NCBI GenBank assembly: GCA_024663395.1 | Contig: JANFAH010000052.1 | Coordinates: 418,310 to 482,309 of the forward strand | Reading direction: 5' to 3' | Source of the DNA: Pisolithus tinctorius | Taxonomy: Eukaryota > Basidiomycota > Agaricomycetes > Boletales > Pisolithaceae | Length of the DNA stretch: 64,000 nt | In this document: positions 44,782 to 56,634 of the stretch, piece by piece | How the letters are laid out: every line of letters begins with the position of its first letter | Numbering within the stretch: position 1 is the stretch's first letter | The notes under the pieces: model-generated | What the model was told of the DNA's origin: nothing | What the model saw: the letters and a program-made list of their open reading frames with translations, nothing else | The model's database searches: none | Made by a program: the position numbers and the translations under genes

Positions 44782-46856
44782 ATGACAGTTCCAGGCGACG
44801 TCACCACCGTCGCAACAACGTACGGTGCAATCCTGTTGGGTACTTGCTTCGGATGCGCGTATGTTGCCATTTGGTCTCATCGAATGACTTGTCCTCACCT
44901 CTCAAAGCCTCACCGGGCTGGTGTTCGTGCAATGCGTTTTGTATTACAAGCTCTACCCCGGTGATTATGCATGGACAAAATTCCTGGTGCGTCATTTCTA
45001 GCACCATGACCAAGGAGGTCTGACTGACGTGTGCTGCGACCTAGGTCTTCCTTGTCTGGTATGCAGCGACATGAGGGTCGTGCTTTGAAGCTGATACACC
45101 GCAGGGCGCTCGACTTGACGCACACGATACTAATTGTTGTTACGGCCTGGCAATCGGTCATTACAGGCTTCGATAAACCCGAGGACATGGATCTTATACC
45201 TCCGTAAGTGAAGAATCTATACGTGCCAGACGATTGTTTAAACGACCAACATCACATGAAGCGCGCTAGGGGTAGGCACATTATTAGGAACAGACTACGA
45301 ACTTTCTGATGAACATCTCTTCTAGCTCTCCGTGGCTGTCACTGCTGCCGTCACGTTCCTTGTTCATTGGTTAGTTGCTCCCTGTATCTCTGGTGACGGT
45401 GCTCACGGGATACCGCCAGCTTCTTCGCTAACAGAATTCGGAAACGTATGTCCCTTTTCAGTCGGAACTTCATTTGCTTATTGGCCTGCAGTGATGAAGA
45501 AGTGGTACATTGCTGTTCCAGTTGTTCGTGTTTAACAATTTCTGGCTAGTACACTGCTTGATTACGATCTCATAGGTTATCCTTGCTTTCTGTCGACTGC
45601 GTAAGTTCTCAAATTCGGGATTGTACCAGTCACTAAACGACGCTTTACAGTTGCCGCCTGCTGTAAGTAGTCCACTTATGAACCGACGTACAAACCTGAC
45701 TCTGTAAACCAAGGCTCAACCTCTGAGATGTGAGTCTGTACCCTCCTACTTGCCCCCATTGCATCATTGACAATATGTAGCATCCGTCTCAAACATTACT
45801 CCTTATTCATCCGCCCGTATCCAGCTGTACGCCGTCGCCCCTTTCCATTCTACCACAGGTGTGCTGAGTTGTTATCCAGTGGATTTTCACCGTTGGTGTC
45901 ACCTTGTCTGCGTCTGTCGAAATCATCATTACCACAACCATGATCATCTTCCTTGGAAGCAGGAAGACTGGATTCGCGAAGTAGGTCGACAATCGTTTCT
46001 GTATAATGAATTGACGTATTCCATGCAGCATGAACCATATCATCAATTCCTTGATTTTGTATACCCTGGAAACCGGTTCAGTTACATCGTAAGATTATTT
46101 CCAATCTTGTAGCAAACCCAGTTTGGTTCACCGATGGCATAGTATTATAAACCGTTGCTTCTTTGATTTGTGTAAGCCCTTCAGTAGCTTATACTGGTTA
46201 CGCACTGACATGGCTACAGTGGCTCATCATGCGACACAATTTGATTTTCCTCGGCATGCATTTTGCAATTGCTAAACGTGTGTTCTCTGTATTTTCTCTC
46301 GTCGGAAACTTACTCCTACCGATTACAGTATACGCAAACTCCCTTCTCGCCACGTCTGTTGATATTTTCCTTTGACAGATTAGAATGTCTGATAGCCTAT
46401 TTTACAGGTTAAACACTCGCAAGCGTCTGCGTGTAGATCGTATGTATTCGAGTGAGCGTGATCAGACTGGCGGCCTCGCTGCTGGTCTACCCTACAGTGG
46501 TGTCAACAAGAGCCACGTTTCGGTGCGTGTCCTACGTCAACTGTTTCGACTTCTTTGTGGAAATGTTGACTTGTTCCGTAGCAACGTATACTTGGACCCA
46601 CCACTACCCAGAAGAGTGTAAGTACCAAACAGGAGTTTCTGCCCTCATGTTGATGAAGAGTTGCCTCACGACTAGATGCAGCTTAATGTGAACGTTGAAA
46701 ACAACGGTCGTGTCCAAGATCGACGAAGGCTTCAATGACTTCGATCACGATATCGAAGACCAACGTGATAGCCTGACCGAGTTTGAGAAAGACGAGCACA
46801 AATTAGGGGAACTCCGAGGCAGTTCTGAGAAAGAACCGAATATCCATTTTCCTTGA
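44782..46856 (+). CDS. DUF6534-type multi-pass membrane protein
   Basis: A basidiomycete family of unknown function with about seven membrane segments. Many very short exons assemble to the family pattern: TYGAILLGTCFGCA, LTGLVFVQCVLYYKLYPGD, LDLTHTILIVVTAWQSVI, LSVAVTAAVTFLVH, WYIAVPV, ILAFCRLLAAC, FTVGVTLSASVEIIIT, MNHIINSLILYTLETG, then MRHNLIFLGMHFAIAK, YANSLLAT and LNTRKRLR. Exon limits that read well are 44782-44858, 44908-44986, 45045-45058, 45105-45203, 45262-45271, 45326-45369, 45420-45445, 45492-45523, 45576-45600, 45651-45662, 45714-45729, 45781-45826, 45880-45980, 46029-46088, 46329-46353 and 46408-46522. The junction between 46,088 and 46,220 and the C-terminal exons (stop at 46,854) are uncertain. 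Confidence 0.72.
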
Positions 46857-48035
46857 TCATTGAGCATGGCCCTTTGCTCGTCACGCTCAGCAAGGATACA
46901 ACATCATGTCTCCTATGCATGTCTCCGGCTGCTGTCGTTATAGTTGCCTATTCTCAGGCAACTACCATTTCGGCTTCGGGATTTGACTTGGTGACAATTA
47001 CCTACATTGTACAATACCGGTACCTTCATCTTCACAGTCACGCCATTTTATCTTACGTTCGCAGTTTCTGCCTTTACACCCACACTCCTTAGCGCTCTTG
47101 TCTCGCTCACCATTCTTGTTATCTACCTCCCTTCGAATTTATCACGTAGCATCTTGCATCTCTTATGCGAAGGAGTTTACTTCGAGTTTCATTTTCCTCC
47201 TGGGAGCACATATGTACCGTTTGGTCGATGGGTAGCAACAGTCACCGTTGTTTGATGAATCACTAAGGTGTGGACGCCGAAATGGCATGAGTACCCAAAA
47301 GATGGACTCCTCGTTGCTTGGCGATATTGCACCATTGTTCCCACCGTTATCTTGGAGGAGCCATTGGCTAGCCAGTCTGCGTGCACTGCCTACCAAAGCA
47401 CTAAGTAAAGATAAGACCCAAGCAGTGCAGCTGGTGCCTATATTAGAACTGGAAGCTAGCGTGTAAGGTGATTGGGCTCTCAATCTTCGTGGTACCAAAT
47501 AGAAGTGCCAGCAGTAGATGGGCCTTGGTTAGGCCATTCTGACTGCGATTCGTAATTCCCCTCCTCCGGTGACAAGTCGGCGTTGGGGCTTGACGAGTGC
47601 CACCCAAGTAATAGCTTACATCAGTAAGCGAATATATGGTTTAAACCTGTTACTGACTGGTCGTGACCGTGATTCCACCATTCCCCTGTCTCCCTGATTA
47701 GTAGAGTGAAGTTTGTAAGTCGGATGGCCAGCGAGGACATTCTTATCGCATGGCGACGGGGTCATGACCCTGGATCGTGGTACACGTATGTCATAATGTC
47801 ATCGAAACTACAAATCGTCGATAAATATCGCCCTATAATTGGGGGTAGCCATGATCGGTCGAGGACGCCGCATTTGCTTAGCAAGTGTCAAATTACGTAT
47901 AATACACGTAACCTCCACCGACAATGGTGAGATATAAGCGGCCGAACCCAAGCAGGTATCGGGCTGATAATATCAAGCACTCGTCACCATCACACACAAC
48001 TGATCTTCAAGTTCCCTCGCGCTGAGTCCTGTGCT
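46857..48035. other. Intergenic region, no gene recognised
   Basis: A frame at 47,007-47,255 encodes hydrophobic residues (TLLSALVSLTILVIYLPS) and might be a membrane-protein relic. Nothing is recognised. The last 100 bp precede the reductase start. Confidence 0.4.
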
Positions 48036-49702
48036 ATGTCCAACGCGCAGGTTACTTTTGATCCCAAGAATATGCCTTTCCGCCGTTTGGGTCCCAGTGG
48101 TTTACGGGTACCGCTGTTCTCCCTTGGTAGCTGTGAGTCAGCCGCGCTAAAAACCAATTCAACCGGGCACCCATCAAACGTCCTCACCACAGGGTTAACT
48201 CTTGGAGGGACGGTCGTCGGTGACCCCGTTAAAGTAGGCAGCCCTAGAGTCTGGAGCATGTTGATGTGATGCTAACAAATTTGATGTCTATAGGAAATTA
48301 TTAAAGTTGCTTTCGAGAACGGCATCAATATGTTTGATACCGCGGAGGGCTATGCCAAAGGTCGCTCGGAGATAGAAATGTCCGTCCGAGTCTCTTCTCG
48401 CCAAGAGAAACACACTAACTTCTTCCCAGGGGACGCGTGATCAGGGAACTTGGATATCGCCGGAGTGACCTAGTTATTACCACCAAGTTGTTCTTTGGTA
48501 CTCGGCCAGGTCCTAACGACACTGGTTTATCAAGAAAGCAGTCAGTGGTGGTTCATTACGTTTGATGATTATATGGCGTTCACGGTTTTGTAGTATCATC
48601 GAGGGTACACAAGAGTCCCTTGCGCGCCTAGGACTTGATTATGTCGACGTTATATTTGCGCACAGACCAGATTATTCCAGTCCGTGTCAGTATTGGGCTG
48701 TTAGAAAAGTCGCTAACGTGATTCGGCAGCACCCATGGAAGAGATTGTTCGTGCATTCAACTATGTAATTGAAAAGGGCTGGGTGCGCAGTTCTGCCATC
48801 TACAGTTGAGGATGTCTCATCCTATCCGGTAGGCTTTCTACTGGGCAACATCAGAGTGGTCTGCTCGGGACATAGAGGAAGCTTACCGTCAGCCTTGTTT
48901 GGTATGCAGTGGAACAGTATTGATGGTGCTTTTGTAGACGTCGCAGACAAGCTCAACCTCATCGGGCCAATTGCTGAACAATGCCAGCACCAGTACGTTC
49001 ACAACTTTGCTTCGTGGTTGTGATGTCATCCTTTGAGCCCACTATTAGTATGCTGCACCGTGAGCGTCCAGAAAAAGAATACGCCCCACTGTATAAAAAG
49101 TATGCCATCGGTACCACTGTTTGGTCAGCGCTGGCCAGTGGCTTGCTCACCGGGAAGGTACCCTATACTCCATTGCACTATGTTCTCAAACCAACCTGCA
49201 GGCTTTCAGTACAACAATGGCGTCCCAGAGAAATCTCGTCTTGCTGCCCACCCCGATTTCTTCAAGGAAACCATCAAGAATCTGGATGGAGAGGAAGGTC
49301 GGGAGAAGATCCGGAAGATTCAGGAACTCACCAAGCTCGCCGAGACAGGTGCGTGTTGAATGAAGGAAAGGTACTTGGAGAACCTGATATTTTTGAACTC
49401 CCAGATCTTGGATGCAGTATGACTCAGCTGGCGCTAGCTTGGGTGGCTAGAAACCCCAACACTAGCACTGTTATTCTTGGCGCTTCCAAACCAGAGCAGG
49501 TCGTCGAAAACTTGAAGGCGTTGGAGGTAATTCCTAAGCTTACGCCTGAAATTTTGGATAAAATCGACGACATTTTGAAGAATAAGCCGGCTCCGATTGT
49601 ACGTTTTTTTCCGTGAAGACAGACTAGTGAGGGCAGCTGACCATGTCCTGTTACTAGCCCTCGTTCGGTCGCCCACCGCTTGATAGATTTGGTCGCACTT
49701 AA
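48036..49702 (+). CDS. Aldo/keto reductase, voltage-gated K-channel beta-subunit type
   Basis: A cytosolic NADPH-dependent oxidoreductase with a TIM barrel. Twelve exons give 356 aa in one frame: 48036-48132, 48193-48233, 48294-48379, 48430-48540, 48594-48679, 48730-48782, 48833-48887, 48938-48992, 49049-49157, 49210-49348, 49405-49598, 49658-49702. Seen in order: MPFRRLGPSGLRVP, NMFDTAEGYAKGRSE (catalytic Asp and Tyr), DLVITTKLF (catalytic Lys), DYVDVIFAHRPD (catalytic His), FYWATSEWS, GTTVWSALASGLLTGK, and the cofactor-binding STVILGASKPEQVVENL. The four catalytic residues of the family are present. Physiological substrate unknown. Confidence 0.93.
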
Positions 49703-50296
49703 ACCAGTGGGAGTCCTTCCAGGGTGTGAAGGGATTAGCTGTCCTTGTCAAGTCATCATTGCAGCGTAGTACTGCATGTTTAATACTTCTACTTATGTTA
49801 GGCTGTGATTCGCATGTGGTACCACGCTGGTTGCGAGAACGCTCACTCGCCGCAGAGATTGTGGCAGCGAGGATAGGGTACCGGTACTTACCTGGGAAAA
49901 GGGGCACAAAAGCACGTCACAAAATCTCAGCCGAAGGACGATACGCCGGAGGACTCTGACCTGAGTTTGCGGAAGTGAGTACCCGCTCCCTACTTACGGG
50001 AGGTGGTACCGGACATGCCAATTGATCGTTGATGAGACGATTCGAGTAGGTTTGAGTACATGCTTGTAGTAGCAAGTAAGTGGCGCTGGCAACGGCAGTA
50101 ACTTACGTATTTGGCTGTGGGAGAACAAGGACCATGACGACCTCGCGGCGGAGGCGGTGGCGACAGCATCCTCTTGTTCTGTCCAAAGTTCTGGCTCTTG
50201 TTATTATTTAACCACTGCGCGGAGTGTCGCGGATTTCCCCAAACCAGCTGCGCTGAGTGTGAGCGCTGCAAAGTTTACCACCATACACGGGGACAT
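49703..50296. other. Intergenic region before DUF3684 gene
   Basis: No gene seen. It would hold the 3' end of the reductase transcript and the promoter of the next gene. Short frames on both strands show no family features. Confidence 0.45.
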
Positions 50297-53200
50297 ATGG
50301 CTCCCGCCGTAAACGGAGATACATCCGGAGGTCAAACGCTCGGAAAAGTCAACGTGAACGATCGGGCTTTAGTGGATAAGGTACTCGCAAGATACCCAAG
50401 AGAGTTTACAGGCAAGTTGCGGAACCCCCTCACCCGAGTTCGACAGTAACCTCAGGTTGGCTTACACGAACCTCGCTCAGTATTTCGAGAACTGATACAG
50501 AACGCCGACGATGCTCAAGCTGAAGAAGTGCAGATCGAGTTTCAAACTGAGCAGTACATCACGGCTGTTGGGGGAACGGGTCATGTCGATGACTTGAATA
50601 CGATCCAGGTGGGGTCCCAGATACAGGAGAGTAGTCTAAGCGGTGTCAAGTTGGCCAGGTGGGTGCTGAGAAATGACGGAGATCCTTTTACCGTCAAAGA
50701 CTGGGAGCGCATTACAAATATCGGTGCGCCCCGTCCTCGCTATGTCATCAGCAAAACTCTGGTGCTCATGTCTCTCAGCGGATGGTAACCCCGATGAGCG
50801 CAAGATTGGCGCCTTCGGTGTGGGTACGTGACCAATTTTGTTCCATTTGAGTTGCGAGAAGGACGTGATGCTTGTCAGGATTCTTCAGTGTTTTTAGCGT
50901 CACCGACAGTCCTGTCATAATCTCAGGTGGTGAGTTAAACTATTTATTACCAGTGAGGGCGTGGCTGATAAAATATTTGTTTAGGCATTCGAAAGAGAAT
51001 GTTCTATGAGAACAACGAGGTAATACCGTTAATCAGCTGGGGTGCAGGTGTCCTAATGACAATAACCAGCTTCTCGTGGAGTCCAGATCATATGTTAACA
51101 GGGACTCTAAGGACTGGACCACTTTCGAGATGGATCTTAAACCAGAGGCAGACTTAACCATGCCAAAGCCATTTGACTTATCGCGCTTTATCAGCACAGC
51201 AGTGACGTTTCTGGTGAAAGTGAAGAATGTCACCGTGTCGTTTAATGGTTCTGTCCTGTCAAGAATCACCAAGTCTCGAACAGAACCCACGAAAATAGAA
51301 ATACCACAAGGTTTGAAGACCACGAGCCCCTCCAATGTGTTCGAGGTCACGTCCGTAAAGGCTTTTGGTGTGTTGACATTCGGCTAACTGTAACCCACTG
51401 ACACCTTTCTTCAGATCAACAGGTGACGGTAAACATTAGCGGCCAGGCTTACGGCGCGGGATCAAACATCCGTTCTTCTCGCAAGAAAGGCAAACCACAT
51501 GTCGATCCAGTGTCAAAGTCAGGTTTTTTCTTTGGGAAGAAGAGTTCAGAATCGAACGGCAACCACCTTCTCCAAGAGACTTCTGCAAAGGATTTCTCCC
51601 TTGGCTATAAGGTGTATTCCGCAGAAGTCTGCACTAGGCCCTCTCATAGAATGGCAAGAGGAATTGAAGAGGCAACAAAGAAGAAACCTCCCAAGACCTT
51701 CTTGTTTGAAGCTGTGCACGTACGTTGTCTCTGCTTGTCTGCTTGCATCCCTCAGAGAGGCATTTCAGTTCACATTGAGTGAATACGAGAGCGTGCAGCG
51801 TGAGCATGATCACATGCGTGGTCTTAACAGTGTTTTCATGGGGCCACAGGGACTTCTCAGCGAACGCGATGGGTGAGTGGCGCCGAGCTTCTTTAGTGTC
51901 AATGAGTGATGTGATGTAAAACTACTTTTTCTCAGTGAGCCCGACGCAAAATTATTCATCGTAAGTGCTTCGTGTGCACTCAGGTCCAGAGTCTGATGGC
52001 CTGTAAGGGTCAAACTACGACCGAAACTACCGGAATCGCAGTACATCTCTCCAGTCGGTTTATCCCCACTGTAGAGCGAGGGTCGATTGATTTAGCGTGC
52101 GTCCGTATCTAGGGTCATGATATGCAGTCTCACCTGTTTGCAAATAGGAATGGCCAAGTACGAGGTACATTGTCTCTTCCCCTTCGTCTCTTCCTTTGAT
52201 TTTTAATGGGGCCTGCAGAATGGAATGAAGAATTGTTGTACATTGGCGGCTTCATGGCTCGCCTGATCTATGAGCGAGGCATGAGTGTTATCCGACACGA
52301 ATGGTCGTCCCGACCCGATCAAGCACGAAAGGAGGGACTATTTCTCATGAAATCATTCGCGTTCCGGTCATCTTCGGATTCCAATGTGGCAGGCCTTCTT
52401 CAGAAGGCTTTTTTGACTGCACGCCGGACTTGCCGTTCCCTATCGTCTCCAATCTTGGTATCCGAGACTCAAAAGACGTCCGAAAACCAGATGAAACGTT
52501 CGCTACGTTCATGAGGCAACGGCCCGTCCTTGACCTGGTTCCAGAAACCGAAAGTATGATTGCAACGCTTCCTAAGTGGTACAAAGTTAACGACTACACG
52601 TTCCGTGACATCGTGGATGAGCTAAACCAGCGGGTATTCATGGAGGAAGACATGGTTGCCTTCATCACGTGGTGGGTTAAAACTTGCATTGCTAGGTGGG
52701 GAGATGATATCGCGGACGGCGGGGAGGAGGTCAAAAAGCAATTTAACCAGGCCTCTAAGAGGTTCCGGCCTGCTCAGCGGAAATCCGAGCACGATGTCAC
52801 TCTGCTAAATGATATCCGGAAATTCGTGGACGGTAAAGGATGGGGTTCATATATACGTGTTGAGGACCCTCTCCCTCCTGACACCATACCCATCTCCTTT
52901 ACTAGCCGACTGAACGCCCTGGCAGTACGAACTGTCCTTGGATGGGAAGAGCTGACCATTGTCGATTGGATTCAGCACGTTGTTGGCCCCAGGCTGAATC
53001 CTGATTATAAACGGGCGCTAGAAATATTGCAGTCACTGTGGCCATCCTTGAAACTTCCTGAAAAAGAGCAAATTATCTCCCTATTGCAGAACGTGGATTG
53101 TATTCTTACCTCAGATGGTTTGAAAAAGCCCAGCGAAGCTTACTTTCCGGAGGCAGACCTGTTTGGTGACCTTCCTGTCATTCGCCCCTCAGACTTCAAC

Positions 53201-56200
53201 GAACAAATGCTGCAAGAGTTTGGTGTTAAAAGGTTCATTCCTTGGAGCGGTATCAAGGGGCGGTGAGTTCATTTCGTGAGTCTTTTCTTGTTCGAGACTA
53301 AATAGTGCGTAGCTTGCCGCACCCGCGGTGTACTCCATATCAACTCGCTGTATATCTTGACAGAGTTCATGATGTCATGACGACCGAGGATCGCATGGAG
53401 CTACAGCAGATGGCCATCTTCACTGGTGCAGATGGTGGATTCCGCTGTATTGCTGACCTTTATACCCCAGCGCCTTGGAATGCCGACCTTAAGCTTCCAA
53501 CCATTGAATGGCCAAATGCTTATGTGCCAACTGGGCCACTAGGCTGTCAGTTAGCGCTTATTCACTCCTGCGTTGATACACTATTGATGTTTCTCCAGAC
53601 CTCGAGCGTCTCATTTTTTTGGGACTCAAAGACTACCCCCCTTTGGATGTGATAATTAGAAAGGCGTCAAGCGAGGAGAATACCATGAGGAAATATGCGC
53701 TCACCTTCCTTCTTGACAACATGAATTCGGTATATTCCAACTACGACCCAGCGGACTTCCAAGGCATAGCTTTCATTCCCTGCGGAAAATGGAACCATTT
53801 ACAGCTCGGTACGCCGGAGCAGGTCTGTTTTTAGTTTCAGTCTAACCAGTTATGTGCTAAAAATGATGCAAGGTGTTCATATCTTCGGAATGGGAACTAC
53901 TTGGATTCAAAAGGCTGCATCCAAGCGTTAACAAAGACCAAACCGCGTGCTTGAAGATTAAAGATCGACCACCGGCTTCTGCCATCGTTAAGGTCCTGCG
54001 AGAAAAACCACCGAAGGATAACAAGGAAGCCCAGAGTTGGTTTGATTTGCTTGCTCGCAAAGGCGGTGAATCATCGAGTCCCGTTCGACTTGTCGATATT
54101 TGTGCTAATAGTTCCCCCAGGTTTCACAGCTGATGAATTGAAAGATATAGCGGAATTGAGCATCGTACCCAGCCACGCTGGAAGTGATGCTGGTTCACTT
54201 AAATGGGTCCAACCACGAAAATGCTTTTTAGAAAAGCCGGACGACTCGAATGAGCATTATCGTCAACTGTTCAACTTCGTCATGTTCAACCCCACAGCAA
54301 GCTCTTTCTTGAGGCTGTGTGGCGCGAAACCGAAGCCGGACTACATTGACATCTCGGAGGCACTTCTTCAGGACCCGCAGGGATATCTTGCAAAAGCCAA
54401 GCCTCAAAAGTAAGTCGCGCTTATCTTCGCTAGAATGCAATCTTTAGTATTTGTCAGGTATCTCGACGATCTCCGTCAGGTTGCGGTCGGATACCACAAT
54501 TTACCTACAGAGACCAGAACGAAGATGAGGAACGCGGAAATATTCCTTGGGTATCGAAGGAAGCGTGGCCCGGATACCTCTCGGTCTGCCGAATCAATAC
54601 AATATGCCCTCAGACGAGCACGCGAAATACTTATCGCCGATGACATGGAGAGTTACAGATTGTTCGGAGAATATGTATTGGTTGCACCAAAGGAGGAAGT
54701 GTTTGACAGTAAGTTACTTTATCCTCCCTGTTTCTCCCCTAAGCCTATCGCTCTCGAGATTTCTACAGGGCTATGGGTTCCGCGAACTTGAGTGTCCACG
54801 TATCTCACACCATTGAGACAGAGGGCAAAGGCGGGGAGGACAAGGATCTCCGAAGTCACGTCCTATGTAGAGTGAAGATCTTCCTGTACGATCAAGAGAA
54901 CACCCGCCGATCAGATGTCCGGACTGACAGGTGGCAAAATCCCGAACATTTCAGTGTGAAACACTGCGAGCGCTTGCGAATTACGAAACGCCTCGACTTT
55001 GAAAACGCGTTGGAGGGAGCTTGTAGTAAACTGACCACGGTGTGTGATGATGCACTTGCCGGAATCGAGACGACTAGGGGGGGAAACCACATACTCTGGG
55101 TGGCAAATAATAGATCAGGATCTAGGCGAGCGTGGTACGAGTGAGTGACGAGATCTTGACTACACATGGATCAACGATTCATACTTCGTCGTAGCATGTC
55201 AGTTGCCCTTTGTCGCCTCCTTTTCAGGACGCGCAAAGCACACGATACCTCCTCACTCATGACAATCCTTGACGCCAGTCTCGAAGACCTGCATCTTCGA
55301 GGTTATGATGGTAATTCGATTTCTTTTGTCATCCGTGTCAAGATCTTAACCGCCATACAGTAAGCTGGATCGAAGACAATCCAGTGCGGCCATCAGACAA
55401 CCGTGGGTGCCTGTGCGATCATTTCCATCGCCTACTTACGCGTAGTATTTTCTACATTTCAGCCCTGCCTCTGCTTCTGCCGGCCCCACCACCCTCGCCT
55501 GACCCACCTCAGCCACGACCACCGTTGTGGATCAAGGACTTCAGGCACCTTATGGGGAGGCTGTTCACCCGTAGGAAGACGCCCAGAGGAAGATTCCTAT
55601 CGGCCGAGATGGGTTAGTGTGAAAGTGAAACACCACCGGTCATTGCACCCTCCCTGCAGAGCAATTAATGGATGAGGCGCTCAAGCTGTGCGAGCGCGAC
55701 GACGGTAATCGGGACAGAACGATCCATCAAAACGCTGAAGATCCGAAACGGGGAAAGAAGCAGCATGATGTGAAGTATTGCTCCGCCTCGCGTGTGATGG
55801 ACCTCAAGTACTGCAGTGAGCTGTCCCATTGTGCACACACTCCTTCGAAATGCGCTTATCTTGTTTACAAGGGCGTACCCGGGATGGCATGGCGGTGTTT
55901 AAGACCTGTAGGTTTCCGATGTTCTATTCTGGACGACTGAAGTTGAGATTGGGGGTTGCAGCCAAGTCGAACGATCCGCCAGAAGAAGAACTAGAAGCGT
56001 TCTCCGGCGTTCTTCGGAACTTGGCGCAAATGTTTCATTTAGAACCCACACAGTTACACGTATTCTGGCAAAGTGATGATGCAGAACTGATGGGTTTCAA
56101 CCGCAATCATGCTATCTATCTCAATCTTGCACATTTTATGGTGAAGCGTAAGTTGCATCACTCCCGTCCTTGCCGGAGCGTTGGCTTATCTCTGTCCCAC

Positions 56201-56458
56201 GCAGACCTCGGAAAATATTCCAGCGACGACCACGGGAAAGCTGACGTGTATAGCGCTTGGTAGGAGCTTGTCCAGCGTCTTGCATCATACGTGCCATCTC
56301 TGACACACTCGAGTAGGTTTCTCATCATTGCGCATGAGATCGCGCATAACAAGGCCTTTTGGCACGACGAAGACCACGAACTATTATTTACCACCATTGT
56401 TCAGACTAAGTTGGCTCCTTTCAGGCAATTACTGGCTAGTGTAGCACCCAGGGGCTGA
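50297..56458 (+). CDS. Large DUF3684 protein with GHKL/sacsin-like ATPase fold and C-terminal HExxH
   Basis: A fungal family of unknown function. The N-terminus has the HATPase N-box LIQNADDAQ and the glycine motif KIGAFGVGFFSVF, as in sacsin and Hsp90. Middle parts match the family (ETTGIAVHLSSRFIPTVER; WNEELLYIGGFMARL; PFPIVSNLGIRDS). The end has GFNRNHAIYLNL and a zincin-like HEIAHN (56,333-56,350). Exons that read well: 50297-50411, 50481-50723, 50779-50823, 50879-50926, 50985-51019, 51070-51367, 51415-51719, 51770-51872, 51936-51960, 52008-52096, 52148-52164, 52219-53262, 53313-53545, 53599-53822, 53873-54065, 54121-54409, 54458-54708, 54759-55140, 55195-55310, from 55342. Intron 1 is GC-AG. 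A one-base shift in a T6 run (52,409-52,414) breaks the frame. Exons after 55,600 are unsure. Confidence 0.82.
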
Positions 56459-56634
56459 TGTCGAACTTTGAATTATTCCTACTTGCTCAGTGTACGATTT
56501 AATTTGGAATGTGATCACGTGATACCACCACCCAACACGTATGTAGTACTTCGTCGATAACCTAGTAGGAAAGTAAGAAGTTGTTGGAGTCCCTTTAACA
56601 AAGTCGACGGCTGTGAAGGACATAAGCTAACGGG

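Noticed and set aside
47163..47498. 111-codon minus-strand frame
   Set aside because: No family features; composition and overlap with other short frames suggest chance.
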